A stretch of 64,000 nucleotides of DNA from an uncultured Chitinophaga sp. (GTDB taxonomy: Bacteria > Bacteroidota > Bacteroidia > Chitinophagales > Chitinophagaceae). The notes under the pieces are model-generated. The model did no database searches. It was given only the letters and a program-made list of their open reading frames with translations, and was not told the DNA's origin. The translations under genes were made by a program, and so were the position numbers. Positions 1-8,817 of the stretch are shown here, in pieces (positions within the stretch are counted from its first letter, which is position 1; every line of letters starts with the position of its first letter). The stretch covers positions 1 to 64,000 of the forward strand of contig NZ_CAMLHC010000001.1 of NCBI RefSeq assembly GCF_946479755.1, read 5' to 3'.

Positions 1-2
1 AG

Positions 3-74
3 GCACAGGCTAAGCTTACGGCGCTTTCGCTGGTGCCTTTCCTTCCCGGTATTTCTTATGAACTGAAATTTTAG
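3..74 (+). CDS. C-terminal end of a TonB-dependent receptor (partial)
   Basis: Only the last 23 codons and a TAG stop lie in the window; the reading frame enters at base 3. The residues end in the aromatic pattern typical of an outer-membrane beta-barrel terminus (Tyr-Glu-Leu-Lys-Phe). The next gene starts 4 bases after the stop and is a DUF4249 lipoprotein. In Bacteroidota that family commonly sits directly behind a TonB-dependent receptor, which supports the call. The receptor identity is inferred from this context and the terminal residues only. Confidence 0.6.
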   Translation, partial: AQAKLTALSLVPFLPGISYELKF

Positions 75-77
75 ATC

Positions 78-953
78 ATGAAAACGAGACTGGTACTGCT
101 GATAATGGCGTTGATCGCCTTCGGATGCAAAAAACAAATCACTATCGATTTACAGGATATGGTGGACCAGCCGGTGATTAACCTGCTGATGGCCAAAGAC
201 AGTTTCATCACTGCACTGGTGACCAGGTCCCAGTATGCAGGCCCGATGGACCAGGACCCACGGCTTGGCTTTCCTACGATACCGGATGCACATGTATCGC
301 TGTATGAAAATGGGGTGTTCAGGGAGGAACTTCAGGTGAAGACCAACTTCTGGGGCACCTATTATAAAAGTACCGTCAAAGCCCGACCCGGTGTCACCTA
401 TCGCGTGACGGTCAGGGTGAACGGTTTCCGGGAAATGGAAGGAACAGACTCGATACCGCTGCCTACCACCCCGGGGAATCTTACGTTCCGTAAAATACCC
501 AGTGATGACGCAAAAAGCAAAGCCAACATCACGCTGGAGCTGATAGATAAGCCGGGTGAAAAAAACTACTACCGCATCAGGATGTATGAACACCTGACAG
601 ACAATGATACGACCATGGCGCTGGCTGAACTTTCTTTTCTATCCGCTGATCCGTACGATATTTTATTCGGGAAAAAAGAACGGCGTGAATTCTTTACCGA
701 CGACCGGCTTTTCGATGGCCGTACACGCCGCCTGAACTTCACCGCCACCAGTGATCTTGGGTTCAAACATCCGCTGGAGCTGGAGGTAACAACATTGACG
801 TATAGTAGTTACAACTATTTGCTCAGCTCTTTTCTGGCGGAAGAAAAAAATGAAGATGTGCTGTCAGAGAAAGTAATTGTATTCAGTAATGTGCTTCGGG
901 GGCTGGGTATCGTAGGAGGGATGTCGATAGAGCGGTATAAAATTATTTATTAA
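78..953 (+). CDS. DUF4249 family lipoprotein
   Basis: A 291-residue protein with a short hydrophobic signal and a lipobox ending at Cys17 (Ala-Phe-Gly-Cys followed by Lys-Lys), so it should be a lipoprotein of the outer membrane or periplasmic face. The body is a beta-rich, Ig-like extracellular type with the pattern of DUF4249: early strands with Asp-Gln-Pro-Val, a central Pro-Gly-Val-Thr-Tyr turn, and a late Ser-Tyr-Asn-Tyr-Leu segment. It begins 4 bases after the preceding TonB-receptor stop, so the two are very likely one transcript and probably act together at the surface. The substrate is unknown. A strong hairpin terminator follows at 1023-1055. Confidence 0.8.
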   Translation: MKTRLVLLIMALIAFGCKKQITIDLQDMVDQPVINLLMAKDSFITALVTRSQYAGPMDQDPRLGFPTIPDAHVSLYENGVFREELQVKTNFWGTYYKSTVKARPGVTYRVTVRVNGFREMEGTDSIPLPTTPGNLTFRKIPSDDAKSKANITLELIDKPGEKNYYRIRMYEHLTDNDTTMALAELSFLSADPYDILFGKKERREFFTDDRLFDGRTRRLNFTATSDLGFKHPLELEVTTLTYSSYNYLLSSFLAEEKNEDVLSEKVIVFSNVLRGLGIVGGMSIERYKIIY

Positions 954-1022
954 AGGAGCTAACATGTGAGTCTTTCGTTCGGGAAATGTTCTTTGGAACG
1001 CAAAGGCCGCGTTTTTTGAAAA

Positions 1023-1055
1023 CCCGCCCGGATTCTTTCCGGGCGGGCTGTTTTT
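1023..1055. terminator. Bidirectional rho-independent terminator
   Basis: A perfect 10-bp GC-rich stem (1023-1032 with 1038-1047) with a 5-base loop is followed by a T-run at 1051-1055 and preceded by an A-run. It lies between two convergent genes, the DUF4249 lipoprotein on plus and the SusD-like gene on minus, and can serve both. Confidence 0.85.
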
Positions 1056-1065
1056 AAGTCTTTCC

Positions 1066-2883
1066 TCAATACCCCGGGAATTGCACCAGCTTTTTATTCC
1101 GGTCTATCTCACTCTGCGGAACAGGATAGAAATAGAACCTGGGCTGCCAGTTAGCCCTCGTAAACGAAACGGTCCTTTTATGAAATTCCGGATCTGACAG
1201 AGAACTGCCTTTTTCTATGTTCATCCCGTGAAAGGCGCCGCCCTGGTGCTGGTCGGGCTTGTCGGCCACTTTCCAGCGGCGCACGTCCCAGTAGCGGTGG
1301 CCTTCGAACATCAGTTCGATGCGGCGTTCGAGTTGTATCTGTGTCCGCATTTCTGCCTGTGACAAACCGGGCTGGAGGTCGGGCAGGCCGCCCCTGTTGC
1401 GGATCTTGTTAAGGTATTTGAGGATGTCGGCGTTGCCGGGTTCGTATTCGTTGAGCGCTTCGGCGTAGTTGAGATAGATCTCGCCGAGGCGGATCATCAT
1501 GGCAGGCCGGGTGAAGTTGCGCCCTGTACGGAAATCGGTGTTAGGATGGATGTTTTTCCGGGCGGTATAACCAGTGGAGGGCCAGTCGCGAGGAGCGCCG
1601 TTTTTACCGGAATTGCCGGTGAAGAAAAATTCCACTCTTGTTTGTCCGGATTCCGGAACGACGGGCACTGTAGCGCCGTTGAAAGTCACATCTACATAAA
1701 AACGGGGTTCGCGGCCGGTATACATATTGTAAGTGCCACTCACGTAATAAGGGGTGGCGGTATCGGTAAAGCCGTTCTCAGAATAACCGCTGCCGGCATC
1801 ACCGGTAGCTTTGCCGTTGGCCATCCGGAAAACGTCTACCTGTTCCTGGGTGACGGCGATCCCGTTCCAGCCCTGGCCGTTGGCGCAGCGTGGAGAGCAG
1901 TGACGTTCCCAGTTGCCGACGTGGCTGGAAGATGTACGTATCCAGATAGCCTCTTTCTGCCAGCCGTCGAAAAAGAGGTTGCGGCAGGAGAGATAGGCGG
2001 CGCGGAAGGGATCGGGGTCTGACACGGTGTACAGCTCCCAGCGGTTGAGATCAATGACAGCTTTGGCGGCATCGGCGGCCCGCTTCCATTTCTCTTTGTC
2101 ATAAGCCTGGTTAAATAATACGGTGCCATCAGGGTTGGTAAAAGAAGCGAGGTCCTTATTCCCGTTGAACAGCGGGCTGGCATGATACAACAGTATCTGC
2201 GATTTGACAGCCAGGATAATCGGCTGGGTGATACGCCCGGTTTGTGTAACATCGGGCTGTGTGGGATCTACCGGGTTCACATGCTGTACCGGCACATCCG
2301 GAAATGCCTTGTCCATTTCCGAAACCACGTAAGACACACAGGCGTCCCACGGACTGCGGGGAATCTGAAAGTCATCTTCCGGGAGGCTGGGCGTTTCGCC
2401 CATCAGCACCACAGGGCCATACTGCCGCATCAGCAGCCAGTAGTAGTAGGCCCGGAGGAAACGGGCTTCGGCCTTGTATTGTTTCAGGAGCCTGTCGCCG
2501 TCGGGAAGTGCTTTGATCTCCTGGTTCTCGTCTGCATGCTGCAGGAAGATGGCGGCCTGCCGGATGGTCTGGTAGTAGCTGTTCCAGTACGAAGGACTGG
2601 CATTGTCCGGAGCGATAGCGCCGGAGTTGATGCCGGGCTGTGACCAGGCGTAATCGACTTCGTCGCATTGCCCTGTCCACGGCGTAGTATAGGGCTGCGC
2701 CCACATATCGGGCATAGGATTGTACAGCCGCGCCAGCCACTGCTCTGTCATGGAGCGGTTGGTAAATACGTCTTTCAGCGTGGTGATATTGTCCGGCACC
2801 GTATCGAGGTACCCTTTTTTACAGCCTGCGGCACAGAGCAACAGCAGGAAGAACAGCAGTATATTTTTATATGAATAGGTCAT
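1066..2883 (-). CDS. SusD/RagB-like nutrient-binding outer-membrane lipoprotein
   Basis: The protein has 605 residues when started at the ATG at 2883. An upstream in-frame start would add 36 residues that overlap the SusC gene and precede the signal peptide. The lipobox ends at Cys21 (Cys-Ala-Ala-Gly-Cys). The sequence follows SusD: an N-terminal Tyr-Leu-Asp-Thr motif, helical TPR-like segments (Phe-Leu-Arg-Ala-Tyr-Tyr-Tyr-Trp-Leu) and a C-terminal RagB/SusD block (Gly-Glu-Ile-Tyr-Leu-Asn-Tyr-Ala-Glu-Ala, then Glu-Arg-Arg-Ile-Glu-Leu-Met-Phe-Glu-Gly-His-Arg). It begins 11 bases after the SusC stop and should cap that transporter at the cell surface. The ligand, glycan or peptide, cannot be told from the window because no degradative enzymes are adjacent. 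Confidence 0.93.
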   Translation of the reverse strand: MTYSYKNILLFFLLLLCAAGCKKGYLDTVPDNITTLKDVFTNRSMTEQWLARLYNPMPDMWAQPYTTPWTGQCDEVDYAWSQPGINSGAIAPDNASPSYWNSYYQTIRQAAIFLQHADENQEIKALPDGDRLLKQYKAEARFLRAYYYWLLMRQYGPVVLMGETPSLPEDDFQIPRSPWDACVSYVVSEMDKAFPDVPVQHVNPVDPTQPDVTQTGRITQPIILAVKSQILLYHASPLFNGNKDLASFTNPDGTVLFNQAYDKEKWKRAADAAKAVIDLNRWELYTVSDPDPFRAAYLSCRNLFFDGWQKEAIWIRTSSSHVGNWERHCSPRCANGQGWNGIAVTQEQVDVFRMANGKATGDAGSGYSENGFTDTATPYYVSGTYNMYTGREPRFYVDVTFNGATVPVVPESGQTRVEFFFTGNSGKNGAPRDWPSTGYTARKNIHPNTDFRTGRNFTRPAMMIRLGEIYLNYAEALNEYEPGNADILKYLNKIRNRGGLPDLQPGLSQAEMRTQIQLERRIELMFEGHRYWDVRRWKVADKPDQHQGGAFHGMNIEKGSSLSDPEFHKRTVSFTRANWQPRFYFYPVPQSEIDRNKKLVQFPGY

Positions 2884-2894
2884 GATGTTACGTT

Positions 2895-5800
2895 TTATTT
2901 GAAACTCGCACGGATACCGAAGTTGTAAGTGGTGGTGTTGGGATAGGCGGTGCCTCTGCCGTCGCCCAGTTCCGGGTCCCATATTTTCCATGGGGAAATA
3001 GTAAACAGGTTGGTCCCGTTTACATAGGCGCGCAGTGTTTTAAGGCCGTATTTCTGCAGCCTTCGCATACCGAAGGTATATCCCAGCTCCGCGCTTTTAA
3101 GACGGATATAATCCGCCCGTTTGAGCCACCAGGTGCTCGCATAGTAATTGGTAGTGATGTCCTGTCGGGTTGACATACGTGGATAGAAAGGCTTGCTGTT
3201 GGAATTGTCCGGTGTCCAGCGGTCGGTGGCTATTGTATAGAGGTTGCCGATAGTAGGACCTTCATAGAACGGGTTGGTGCCATGCCCGCCGCTGTACATG
3301 AAGTCTACCATCGCTACGCCCTGGAAGAAAAGGCTCAGGTCAAATCCTTTGGCGCCAACGCTGAAGTTGAGGCCATATACGATGCGGGGCACCGGGCCGT
3401 AACCGATGGCCTGCTGATCGTAACTGTTGATGATACCATCGCCGTTCAGGTCCTGGTATTTGATGTCGCCCGGACGCACATCACCGGACTGCCTGGGAGA
3501 CTTGGCAATATCGGCCGAATCGGAGAAAAGGCCCAGCGCCACATAACCGAAACGCTGATCGATGGTGTGGCCGGTACGGTTCAGCCATGGGTACTGCCAT
3601 GGTGGAAGGCCGTCATACACGTTTTTGTTGATGTTGAAGTTGAAATTGCCCCTGAAGGCCACCCAGTAGTTTTTGGAAAATGTTTTATTGTATTCTGCCG
3701 TGATATCGATACCCTTGTTTTCGGTGATGCCGATGTTGCGGTAAGGAATGTTATCCGTCGTATAGCCGGAAGAGTAAGGGATGTCATACTGACGCAGCAG
3801 GATGCCCGTCCTCCTTTCTTTAAACAGTTCCACGATTAAAGAGAACTCATCTTTAAATGCTTTTATTTCGATGCCCAGGTTTTGACGCTTGCCAGTCTCC
3901 CAGCTTACCTCTGAACCGATCTGGTCTTCTTCCATGCCCCAGTAAGAGGTGGTATTGCCAGGTACGCCGAAGGTGTAGCCCAGGTCGCCATTATTTTTTA
4001 TCCTTGTAAGGAAGAGGAAACGGGAGCCGGTGTTGCTATTGCCGGACAGCCCATAGGTGTACCGCACTTTGAAATAGGAGATCACGTTGCTCAGCGGCTC
4101 AAAAAAATGTTCGTTAGACACTACCCAGCCTGCGCCGAAGGAAGGAAACAAACCATACCGCTTCCGGGGGGTGAAGTTTTCTGAACCATTGTACCCGAAA
4201 TTGGCCTCCGCAAAGTAGCGGCTCCTGTAGCCGTAGGTGGCCCTGCCGCTCAAGCCCCTTACGCGGAAAGGGATGGAGCTGATCAGATCACCGGCGTCGC
4301 CATCGATGTAGTCGGACTGGTTGTACAGTAATAACGCAGATACGTCGTGGTCGCCGAATTTACGGGCATAGTTCAGGGCTGTTTCGGTATAGAAACGGCG
4401 GTCGCCGCCTCTGGCCACTTCGAAGCCCAATACGTTGGAGCCGGGGTCCACCACGCGGGTCAGCAGGTTGCCGGCGGAATCGCGGCCGGAGGCGTAGTAG
4501 GTCTGTACTTCCCTTTTCCTGTTCAGGTTATTCCAGCTGTAGGAATCAAAGGCGAACATACTGGTGGCTGAGAGTCCCTTCAGGATAAAATCCAGCTGCT
4601 GCCGTACCCGGATATTGGAGCGGATGTTATTGCGGTATTCTGTCGCGTAGCCGGATTGTGTGAGGTTGCGGTACGGGCTGGGGTAGCTGCCGCCGGGTAT
4701 TTTAGGCCATTGCCCGTTGGAGTACTGCGGCGGTATCAGGTGCGGCGGTACCTGGGTGGCCAGGTCAAATAAAGCACCGGTACCGATGCCGGGATAGTTG
4801 CTGTTGATAATATAACCGTTGACGCCCAGTTCCAGCTTGGTGGTCTTGGTGATATTGGCGTCTACGTTGGTGGTGAAATTGTAGCGGTCCAGCTTTATTT
4901 CAGAATTATAGGATTGCAGGTTGTCCCGCTTCAGCATGCCTACTTCTGAATAATATCCTGCTGAAATATAATACGTCGCGAATTCGGAACCGCCACGTAC
5001 GTTCAGGTTGGCCCTTCTGTTCTGGCCATACTGATTGAAGAGCGTTTTAAACCAGTCCACATTAGGGTAGAGGTCCGGATCTTCACCGCTGATATGTTTT
5101 TGTATTCTTTCTTCTGAGTAGAGGGGCGTGCGGCCGCGCATTTCCAGTCCTTCGTTGTACAGGCGCATGAAGGTGGGCGCATCCACAAATTTAGGCAGCT
5201 GTGTAAATTTAGTGATGGCCTGGTTGAGCTCTATGTTGATCTGCGGCTTCCCTGGCTTACCGGATTTCGTGTTGACGAGGATAACGCCGTTGGCGCCACG
5301 GGTACCGTATACAGCGGTGGCAGATGCATCTTTTAGTACGGTGAAACTCTCCACGTCTTCCGGGTCGAGGTCATTGATGCTGCGGTCCGGCACGCCGTCT
5401 ACGATGATGAGCGGTCCGCGGGGGCTGGAGCCGAAGGTGGAGATGCCCCTGATCCAGATGTCGGAGCCGTCGTAGCCGGGCTCCCCGCTGCGCTGAACGG
5501 CCACAATGCCTGCCAGCCGGCCACCCAGCGCATTCGTGAGGCTTCTCACCGGCAGCTTCAGCTCTTCCGGTTTGATGGTGGACTGTGCGCCCACCAGGCT
5601 GATTTTTTTCTGCGCGCCGAAGCCTACTACCACTACTTCATTGAGACCGCCCTGTTTTGCCAGCATCTCTATGTTGATGTCTAAGCGGTTACGGACGCTG
5701 ATCTGCTGCGTTTGGTAACCGATGTAGGAAAACTCGAGGGTGTCGGTCGGCTCTGCGTCCAGCTCGTAAAAACCTTTGTCGTTCGTGGTAGTACCGGTGG

Positions 5801-6305
5801 GTGTTTTGATGACTTTTACGGTCACGCCCAGCAGCGGTGAGCCGAGTTTGTCTTTGACAGTGCCGGAAACGTGGATTTTAGCGGCGGGTTTCGTGACGGG
5901 GGCCGGACGCGGCTCGGCAGGCGTGATGATGTATTGCGAGGGACCGGTCATGTTAAGGGTGAGGCCATAGGACTGTAGTATTTTCTGCAGCGAAGCGATA
6001 GCGGCAGACGCCCCGCCGTTCAGCAGGTTGTCGGGCACGAAAATGTTCCTCGCATATTTTTCGTTCATCGCTATCCGCAGCTGGTATTTGGTATATACTT
6101 TTTCCAGCGCATTGGACAGGGAGAGCACCTGCCGGGCAGGGCTGGTATCGGCATTGCCGGATTTCCGGTATTGGTGTTGTGATAACGGTGATGACTGTAC
6201 GCCAGCCACTGCGTCCTGTGCCTGTGTGACAGGTGAGTTGATGCCCAGTAACAGGCACAGGCCGGCCATTCCCTTCAGGCAAAGCCGTAGAGATCCAAAT
6301 TTCAT
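2895..6305 (-). CDS. SusC/RagA-family TonB-linked outer-membrane receptor with STN domain
   Basis: An 1136-residue protein. In order it has a signal peptide, an STN (secretin/TonB short N-terminal) domain around residues 55-125, a carboxypeptidase-regulatory-like beta-sandwich around 145-215, a plug around 225-345 and a beta-barrel ending in Ala-Ser-Phe-Lys. The plug contains the SusC/RagA hallmark with Val-Asp-Gly-Val-Pro and Val-Leu-Lys-Asp-Ala-Ser-Ala-Thr-Ala-Val-Tyr-Gly. It imports an unknown ligand using TonB energy, with the adjacent SusD as lid. The STN domain and the upstream FecR and sigma genes show that it is also a signalling receptor that can switch on its own operon. The ATG at 6305 leads straight into the signal peptide. 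A 221-base gap separates it from fecR upstream, with no gene seen in it. Confidence 0.95.
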   Translation of the reverse strand: MKFGSLRLCLKGMAGLCLLLGINSPVTQAQDAVAGVQSSPLSQHQYRKSGNADTSPARQVLSLSNALEKVYTKYQLRIAMNEKYARNIFVPDNLLNGGASAAIASLQKILQSYGLTLNMTGPSQYIITPAEPRPAPVTKPAAKIHVSGTVKDKLGSPLLGVTVKVIKTPTGTTTNDKGFYELDAEPTDTLEFSYIGYQTQQISVRNRLDINIEMLAKQGGLNEVVVVGFGAQKKISLVGAQSTIKPEELKLPVRSLTNALGGRLAGIVAVQRSGEPGYDGSDIWIRGISTFGSSPRGPLIIVDGVPDRSINDLDPEDVESFTVLKDASATAVYGTRGANGVILVNTKSGKPGKPQINIELNQAITKFTQLPKFVDAPTFMRLYNEGLEMRGRTPLYSEERIQKHISGEDPDLYPNVDWFKTLFNQYGQNRRANLNVRGGSEFATYYISAGYYSEVGMLKRDNLQSYNSEIKLDRYNFTTNVDANITKTTKLELGVNGYIINSNYPGIGTGALFDLATQVPPHLIPPQYSNGQWPKIPGGSYPSPYRNLTQSGYATEYRNNIRSNIRVRQQLDFILKGLSATSMFAFDSYSWNNLNRKREVQTYYASGRDSAGNLLTRVVDPGSNVLGFEVARGGDRRFYTETALNYARKFGDHDVSALLLYNQSDYIDGDAGDLISSIPFRVRGLSGRATYGYRSRYFAEANFGYNGSENFTPRKRYGLFPSFGAGWVVSNEHFFEPLSNVISYFKVRYTYGLSGNSNTGSRFLFLTRIKNNGDLGYTFGVPGNTTSYWGMEEDQIGSEVSWETGKRQNLGIEIKAFKDEFSLIVELFKERRTGILLRQYDIPYSSGYTTDNIPYRNIGITENKGIDITAEYNKTFSKNYWVAFRGNFNFNINKNVYDGLPPWQYPWLNRTGHTIDQRFGYVALGLFSDSADIAKSPRQSGDVRPGDIKYQDLNGDGIINSYDQQAIGYGPVPRIVYGLNFSVGAKGFDLSLFFQGVAMVDFMYSGGHGTNPFYEGPTIGNLYTIATDRWTPDNSNSKPFYPRMSTRQDITTNYYASTWWLKRADYIRLKSAELGYTFGMRRLQKYGLKTLRAYVNGTNLFTISPWKIWDPELGDGRGTAYPNTTTYNFGIRASFK

Positions 6306-6526
6306 AACGGATAAAATTTTGGTTAAAGACTACATAAAGCGATATGTGGAGGAGTTGTCTGCTTCGGGGGTCGTGCGGCCCGGAGAGAAAATCCTTTCCA
6401 TTGAAAAAACAAAGTCACTGTTCCCGCAGGCTATGCTGCGGCGATCGGGATTTCCGGATAATTTTTTTCTGGTTAAAAAATGATGTTGTTAAGTCTGCTG
6501 TTTGTTCTGAAAAATCTGGGACGTGC

Positions 6527-7501
6527 TTATTTTGGTTGAATAATAATCCGGTTACCCTCTTTCCTGACATCGGCTTCCAGCATGCCTGAGAGCGAGTGGC
6601 ACAGGCTCTGTGCATCTGTTATCAGCATGCGGCCGCTGATGCTGGTGGTCCGGAATTTCTGCGGTTGTAATATGGTGACTTCATACCCGTAGTTGGCCTC
6701 CAGCAGCTCTTTCAGCTCCCCTACAGCGGTGTTCTCAAATTTGTAATCGCCATCCTTCCAGGCGGCGAACAGCTGCGCGTTGACACTGTCCATCCGGAGG
6801 GTGTTGCTGACTACCGTTGCTCTCTGTCCGGGTCGCACCAGCATGTCCTGCTCCTGTGCGCTGGCTTTTACCATCCCGGTATTTACTATTACGTTGGTGT
6901 TGTGTTGGTCATCGTTCACTGTAAATGAAGTGCCTAATACCGTTACGGTGATACCAGGCGTATGTATCCTGAACGGCGTTGCCGTGTTTTTCACTACTTC
7001 GAAATAGCCGCTGCCCTCCAGCCACAATTCCCGCAGGCCGTCTTTTACATTGCGGTAGCGTAGCTGGCTTCCCGGTTTGATCCATACGCGCGTGCTGTCA
7101 GGCAATACCATATGCTGCACCGTCGCCTTCTGTGATACGAGCGTCAGCAGGGGCTCCTCGCGGGGTGACTGCTGCAGTATGTAGGCGGCGATACCTCCGC
7201 CGGCCAGCACCAGCACTGCTGCGGCGTATTTCAGCCAGCGGAGGCGCTGTACCGGTACGGGCGCTGCTGCCGCCTGCAGCTGGCCGGCAACCTGCTGCCA
7301 TCGTCCGTCGGTTTCTTCGCGGGTAACCGCCGATACGCGCTGCTGGTCCAGGATGTCTTTCACCCGGAAGTACAGCTCACGGTTGGCGGGAGCAGCCTCC
7401 AGCCAGGCAGTTACCTCCGCGGTTTCGGCAGGACTGGCCTGACCGTCAATAAACTTTATTAATAGCGTATAATCCAACGGGTTTGTATTAATAGGTGCCA
7501 T
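6527..7501 (-). CDS. FecR-family anti-sigma factor
   Basis: A 324-residue inner-membrane regulator. An N-terminal cytoplasmic helical segment (Tyr-Thr-Leu-Leu-Ile-Lys-Phe-Ile-Asp-Gly-Gln-Ala-Ser) binds the sigma factor, and one membrane helix lies at about residues 91-109. The periplasmic FecR beta domain contains Leu-Pro-Asp-Ser-Thr-Arg-Val-Trp-Ile and the Val-Leu-Gly-Thr-Ser-Phe-Thr-Val strand. A C-terminal DUF4974-like secretin-type domain meets the STN domain of the receptor. It lies between the sigma gene and the SusC gene on the same strand, in the usual order sigma, FecR, SusC, SusD. Family knowledge predicts that it holds the sigma factor inactive until the receptor binds its ligand. 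Confidence 0.93.
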   Translation of the reverse strand: MAPINTNPLDYTLLIKFIDGQASPAETAEVTAWLEAAPANRELYFRVKDILDQQRVSAVTREETDGRWQQVAGQLQAAAAPVPVQRLRWLKYAAAVLVLAGGGIAAYILQQSPREEPLLTLVSQKATVQHMVLPDSTRVWIKPGSQLRYRNVKDGLRELWLEGSGYFEVVKNTATPFRIHTPGITVTVLGTSFTVNDDQHNTNVIVNTGMVKASAQEQDMLVRPGQRATVVSNTLRMDSVNAQLFAAWKDGDYKFENTAVGELKELLEANYGYEVTILQPQKFRTTSISGRMLITDAQSLCHSLSGMLEADVRKEGNRIIIQPK

Positions 7502-7600
7502 TTCATATTATTTAGACGAGAAAGGGATAGGAACTACGTATCGATTCGAAAAAAAAATTTCGTAAGCGCCCGGGGAATGAAAATATAATATATATCCACG

Positions 7601-8200
7601 TTAAAAAAGCACCATCGCAGAGAGGAAAATGTTGGTTTTGCGTATAAGTCCGCGCAATTGTTTGATCGCTTTGTACAGCTGTGTTTCTACCGTGCGGGTG
7701 GAGATGCCCATGGTAGCTGATATTTCACCGGTTTTAAGGCCCTGCTGGTATCGCAGTTTCACCACCTCCCTGCACTTGGGCGGCAGCGCTTCTATGGCCT
7801 GCCATACGCTGGCAGCCAGGTTGTCTTGTTGGATCAGGCTTTGCCGGGGACCGTCGGGACTGAAATAGTCCAGTTCCGCTTCACTGAGCCCGGGAAGGGT
7901 GGTGTTGATGTAACGCTGGTGCACAGCCTCCCGCCGGATATAATCGAGGCAACCGTTGTGCACGCTGCGGAAAAGATAAGCTTTAATGCTGGTGTCGATG
8001 TTCAGGGAGGCACCTTTTTTATATAGTTGAATGAAAACGTCCTGTATAATGTCTTCTGCTGTCTCGCGCGTCACATATTTACAGGCATAGGCACGCAACA
8101 GGGCGTAACACGCTTTAAAGATAGGTTCAAGCGCTGCTGCATCCTGCGGTGCCGGTGTGCCGGTCTGGCGTGTTTCATCTACAGGTTCCCCATAACTCAT
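7601..8200 (-). CDS. ECF-type RNA polymerase sigma-70 factor
   Basis: A 199-residue protein from the ATG at 8200; an upstream TTG would add only six residues. Region 2 is seen in Ala-Glu-Asp-Ile-Ile-Gln-Asp-Val-Phe-Ile-Gln-Leu and Ile-Lys-Ala-Tyr-Leu-Phe-Arg-Ser-Val-His-Asn. Region 4 is seen in Cys-Arg-Glu-Val-Val-Lys-Leu-Arg-Tyr and the helix-turn-helix Thr-Gly-Glu-Ile-Ser-Ala-Thr-Met-Gly-Ile-Ser. It lacks regions 1 and 3, as ECF factors do. It stands 99 bases upstream of fecR and should direct polymerase to the SusC/SusD promoter when released by FecR. The family is the Bacteroides-type SigK/FecI-like group; the exact target promoter is not visible. Confidence 0.92.
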   Translation of the reverse strand: MSYGEPVDETRQTGTPAPQDAAALEPIFKACYALLRAYACKYVTRETAEDIIQDVFIQLYKKGASLNIDTSIKAYLFRSVHNGCLDYIRREAVHQRYINTTLPGLSEAELDYFSPDGPRQSLIQQDNLAASVWQAIEALPPKCREVVKLRYQQGLKTGEISATMGISTRTVETQLYKAIKQLRGLIRKTNIFLSAMVLF

Positions 8201-8332
8201 TAAAGGTAATTTGAACAATTATCCAAGATAATGACAATAATAATAAAAACAAACAAACGAATCCACGGACCCCGTCCAGATCAACACGCTACAAAGTCTG
8301 TTTAACCCCGGTAGAAAACAGCCGGCAGTTGG

Positions 8333-8340
8333 TAGTTTTG
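8333..8340 (+). promoter_or_regulatory. Candidate Bacteroidota -7 element (TAGTTTTG)
   Basis: It matches the Bacteroidota -7 consensus TAnnTTTG and lies 35 bases before the ATG of the NTF2-like gene at 8376. No clear -33 TTG is at the ideal distance, so this is a pattern match only. Confidence 0.4.
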
Positions 8341-8375
8341 ATACATAAAATATCATCCTAAAAAAATAATAAACA

Positions 8376-8756
8376 ATGACACAGATAGCAGATAAAGTGC
8401 TGACAACGGAAGAGGTAGTAGCACGCTTTAAGGAGCTGGCCTCACAGGAAAAATGGTTCGATATCCAGGACGAATTGTTTGCAGAGAACGTGCGGAGCAT
8501 CGAGCCGGCCGGATCTGTTTACATGCAGGATGCCATAGGGAAAGCGGCTGTGCGGAAAAAAGCGGAGGACTTCGTTAGCCGGATTGAAGCGGTGCACCGC
8601 GTATACACCAGCGCCCCGATCGTAACGGGCAATCATATTGCGGTGGCCAGGGAGACGGATATTACCGTGAAGCCGCATGGCAGAATTCAGATGAACGAGA
8701 TCATGCTGTATGAAGTGAAAGATGGCCAGATCATTCTCGAACAGTTTTTTTATTAG
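8376..8756 (+). CDS. NTF2-like/SnoaL-type small protein
   Basis: A 126-residue cytoplasmic protein with the alpha+beta cone pattern of the SnoaL/NTF2 superfamily. It has an N-terminal helix (Val-Val-Ala-Arg-Phe-Lys-Glu-Leu), a Trp-Phe-Asp-Ile-Gln-Asp-Glu-Leu-Phe segment, and C-terminal beta strands ending Asn-Glu-Ile-Met-Leu-Tyr-Glu-Val-Lys-Asp-Gly-Gln-Ile. The ending, where a strand is followed by Glu-Gln-Phe-Phe-Tyr, is typical of the family. Members range from ketosteroid isomerase-like enzymes to ligand-binding proteins, so no reaction can be assigned. It is transcribed divergently from the sigma gene and followed by a strong terminator, so it is probably monocistronic. Confidence 0.75.
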   Translation: MTQIADKVLTTEEVVARFKELASQEKWFDIQDELFAENVRSIEPAGSVYMQDAIGKAAVRKKAEDFVSRIEAVHRVYTSAPIVTGNHIAVARETDITVKPHGRIQMNEIMLYEVKDGQIILEQFFY

Positions 8757-8770
8757 TAGTTGAACTTCAA

Positions 8771-8809
8771 AAGGCTGTCTCAAAGTAATTTAAGACAGCC
8801 TTGTTTTTT
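8771..8809. terminator. Bidirectional rho-independent terminator
   Basis: A perfect 10-bp stem (8771-8780 with 8793-8802) with a 12-base loop is followed by a T-run at 8804-8809 and preceded by an A-run. It sits between the convergent NTF2-like and T9SS-protein genes. Confidence 0.85.
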
Positions 8810-8817
8810 GTTATTCT

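Noticed and set aside
2884..2991. A longer N-terminus for the SusD-like gene
   Set aside because: The extra 36 residues are His/Arg-rich, precede the lipoprotein signal and overlap the SusC gene.
1066..6305. A polysaccharide utilisation locus
   Set aside because: The SusC/SusD pair has no glycoside hydrolase, lyase, esterase or sulfatase nearby, and the same is true of the second pair. The substrate is left open.
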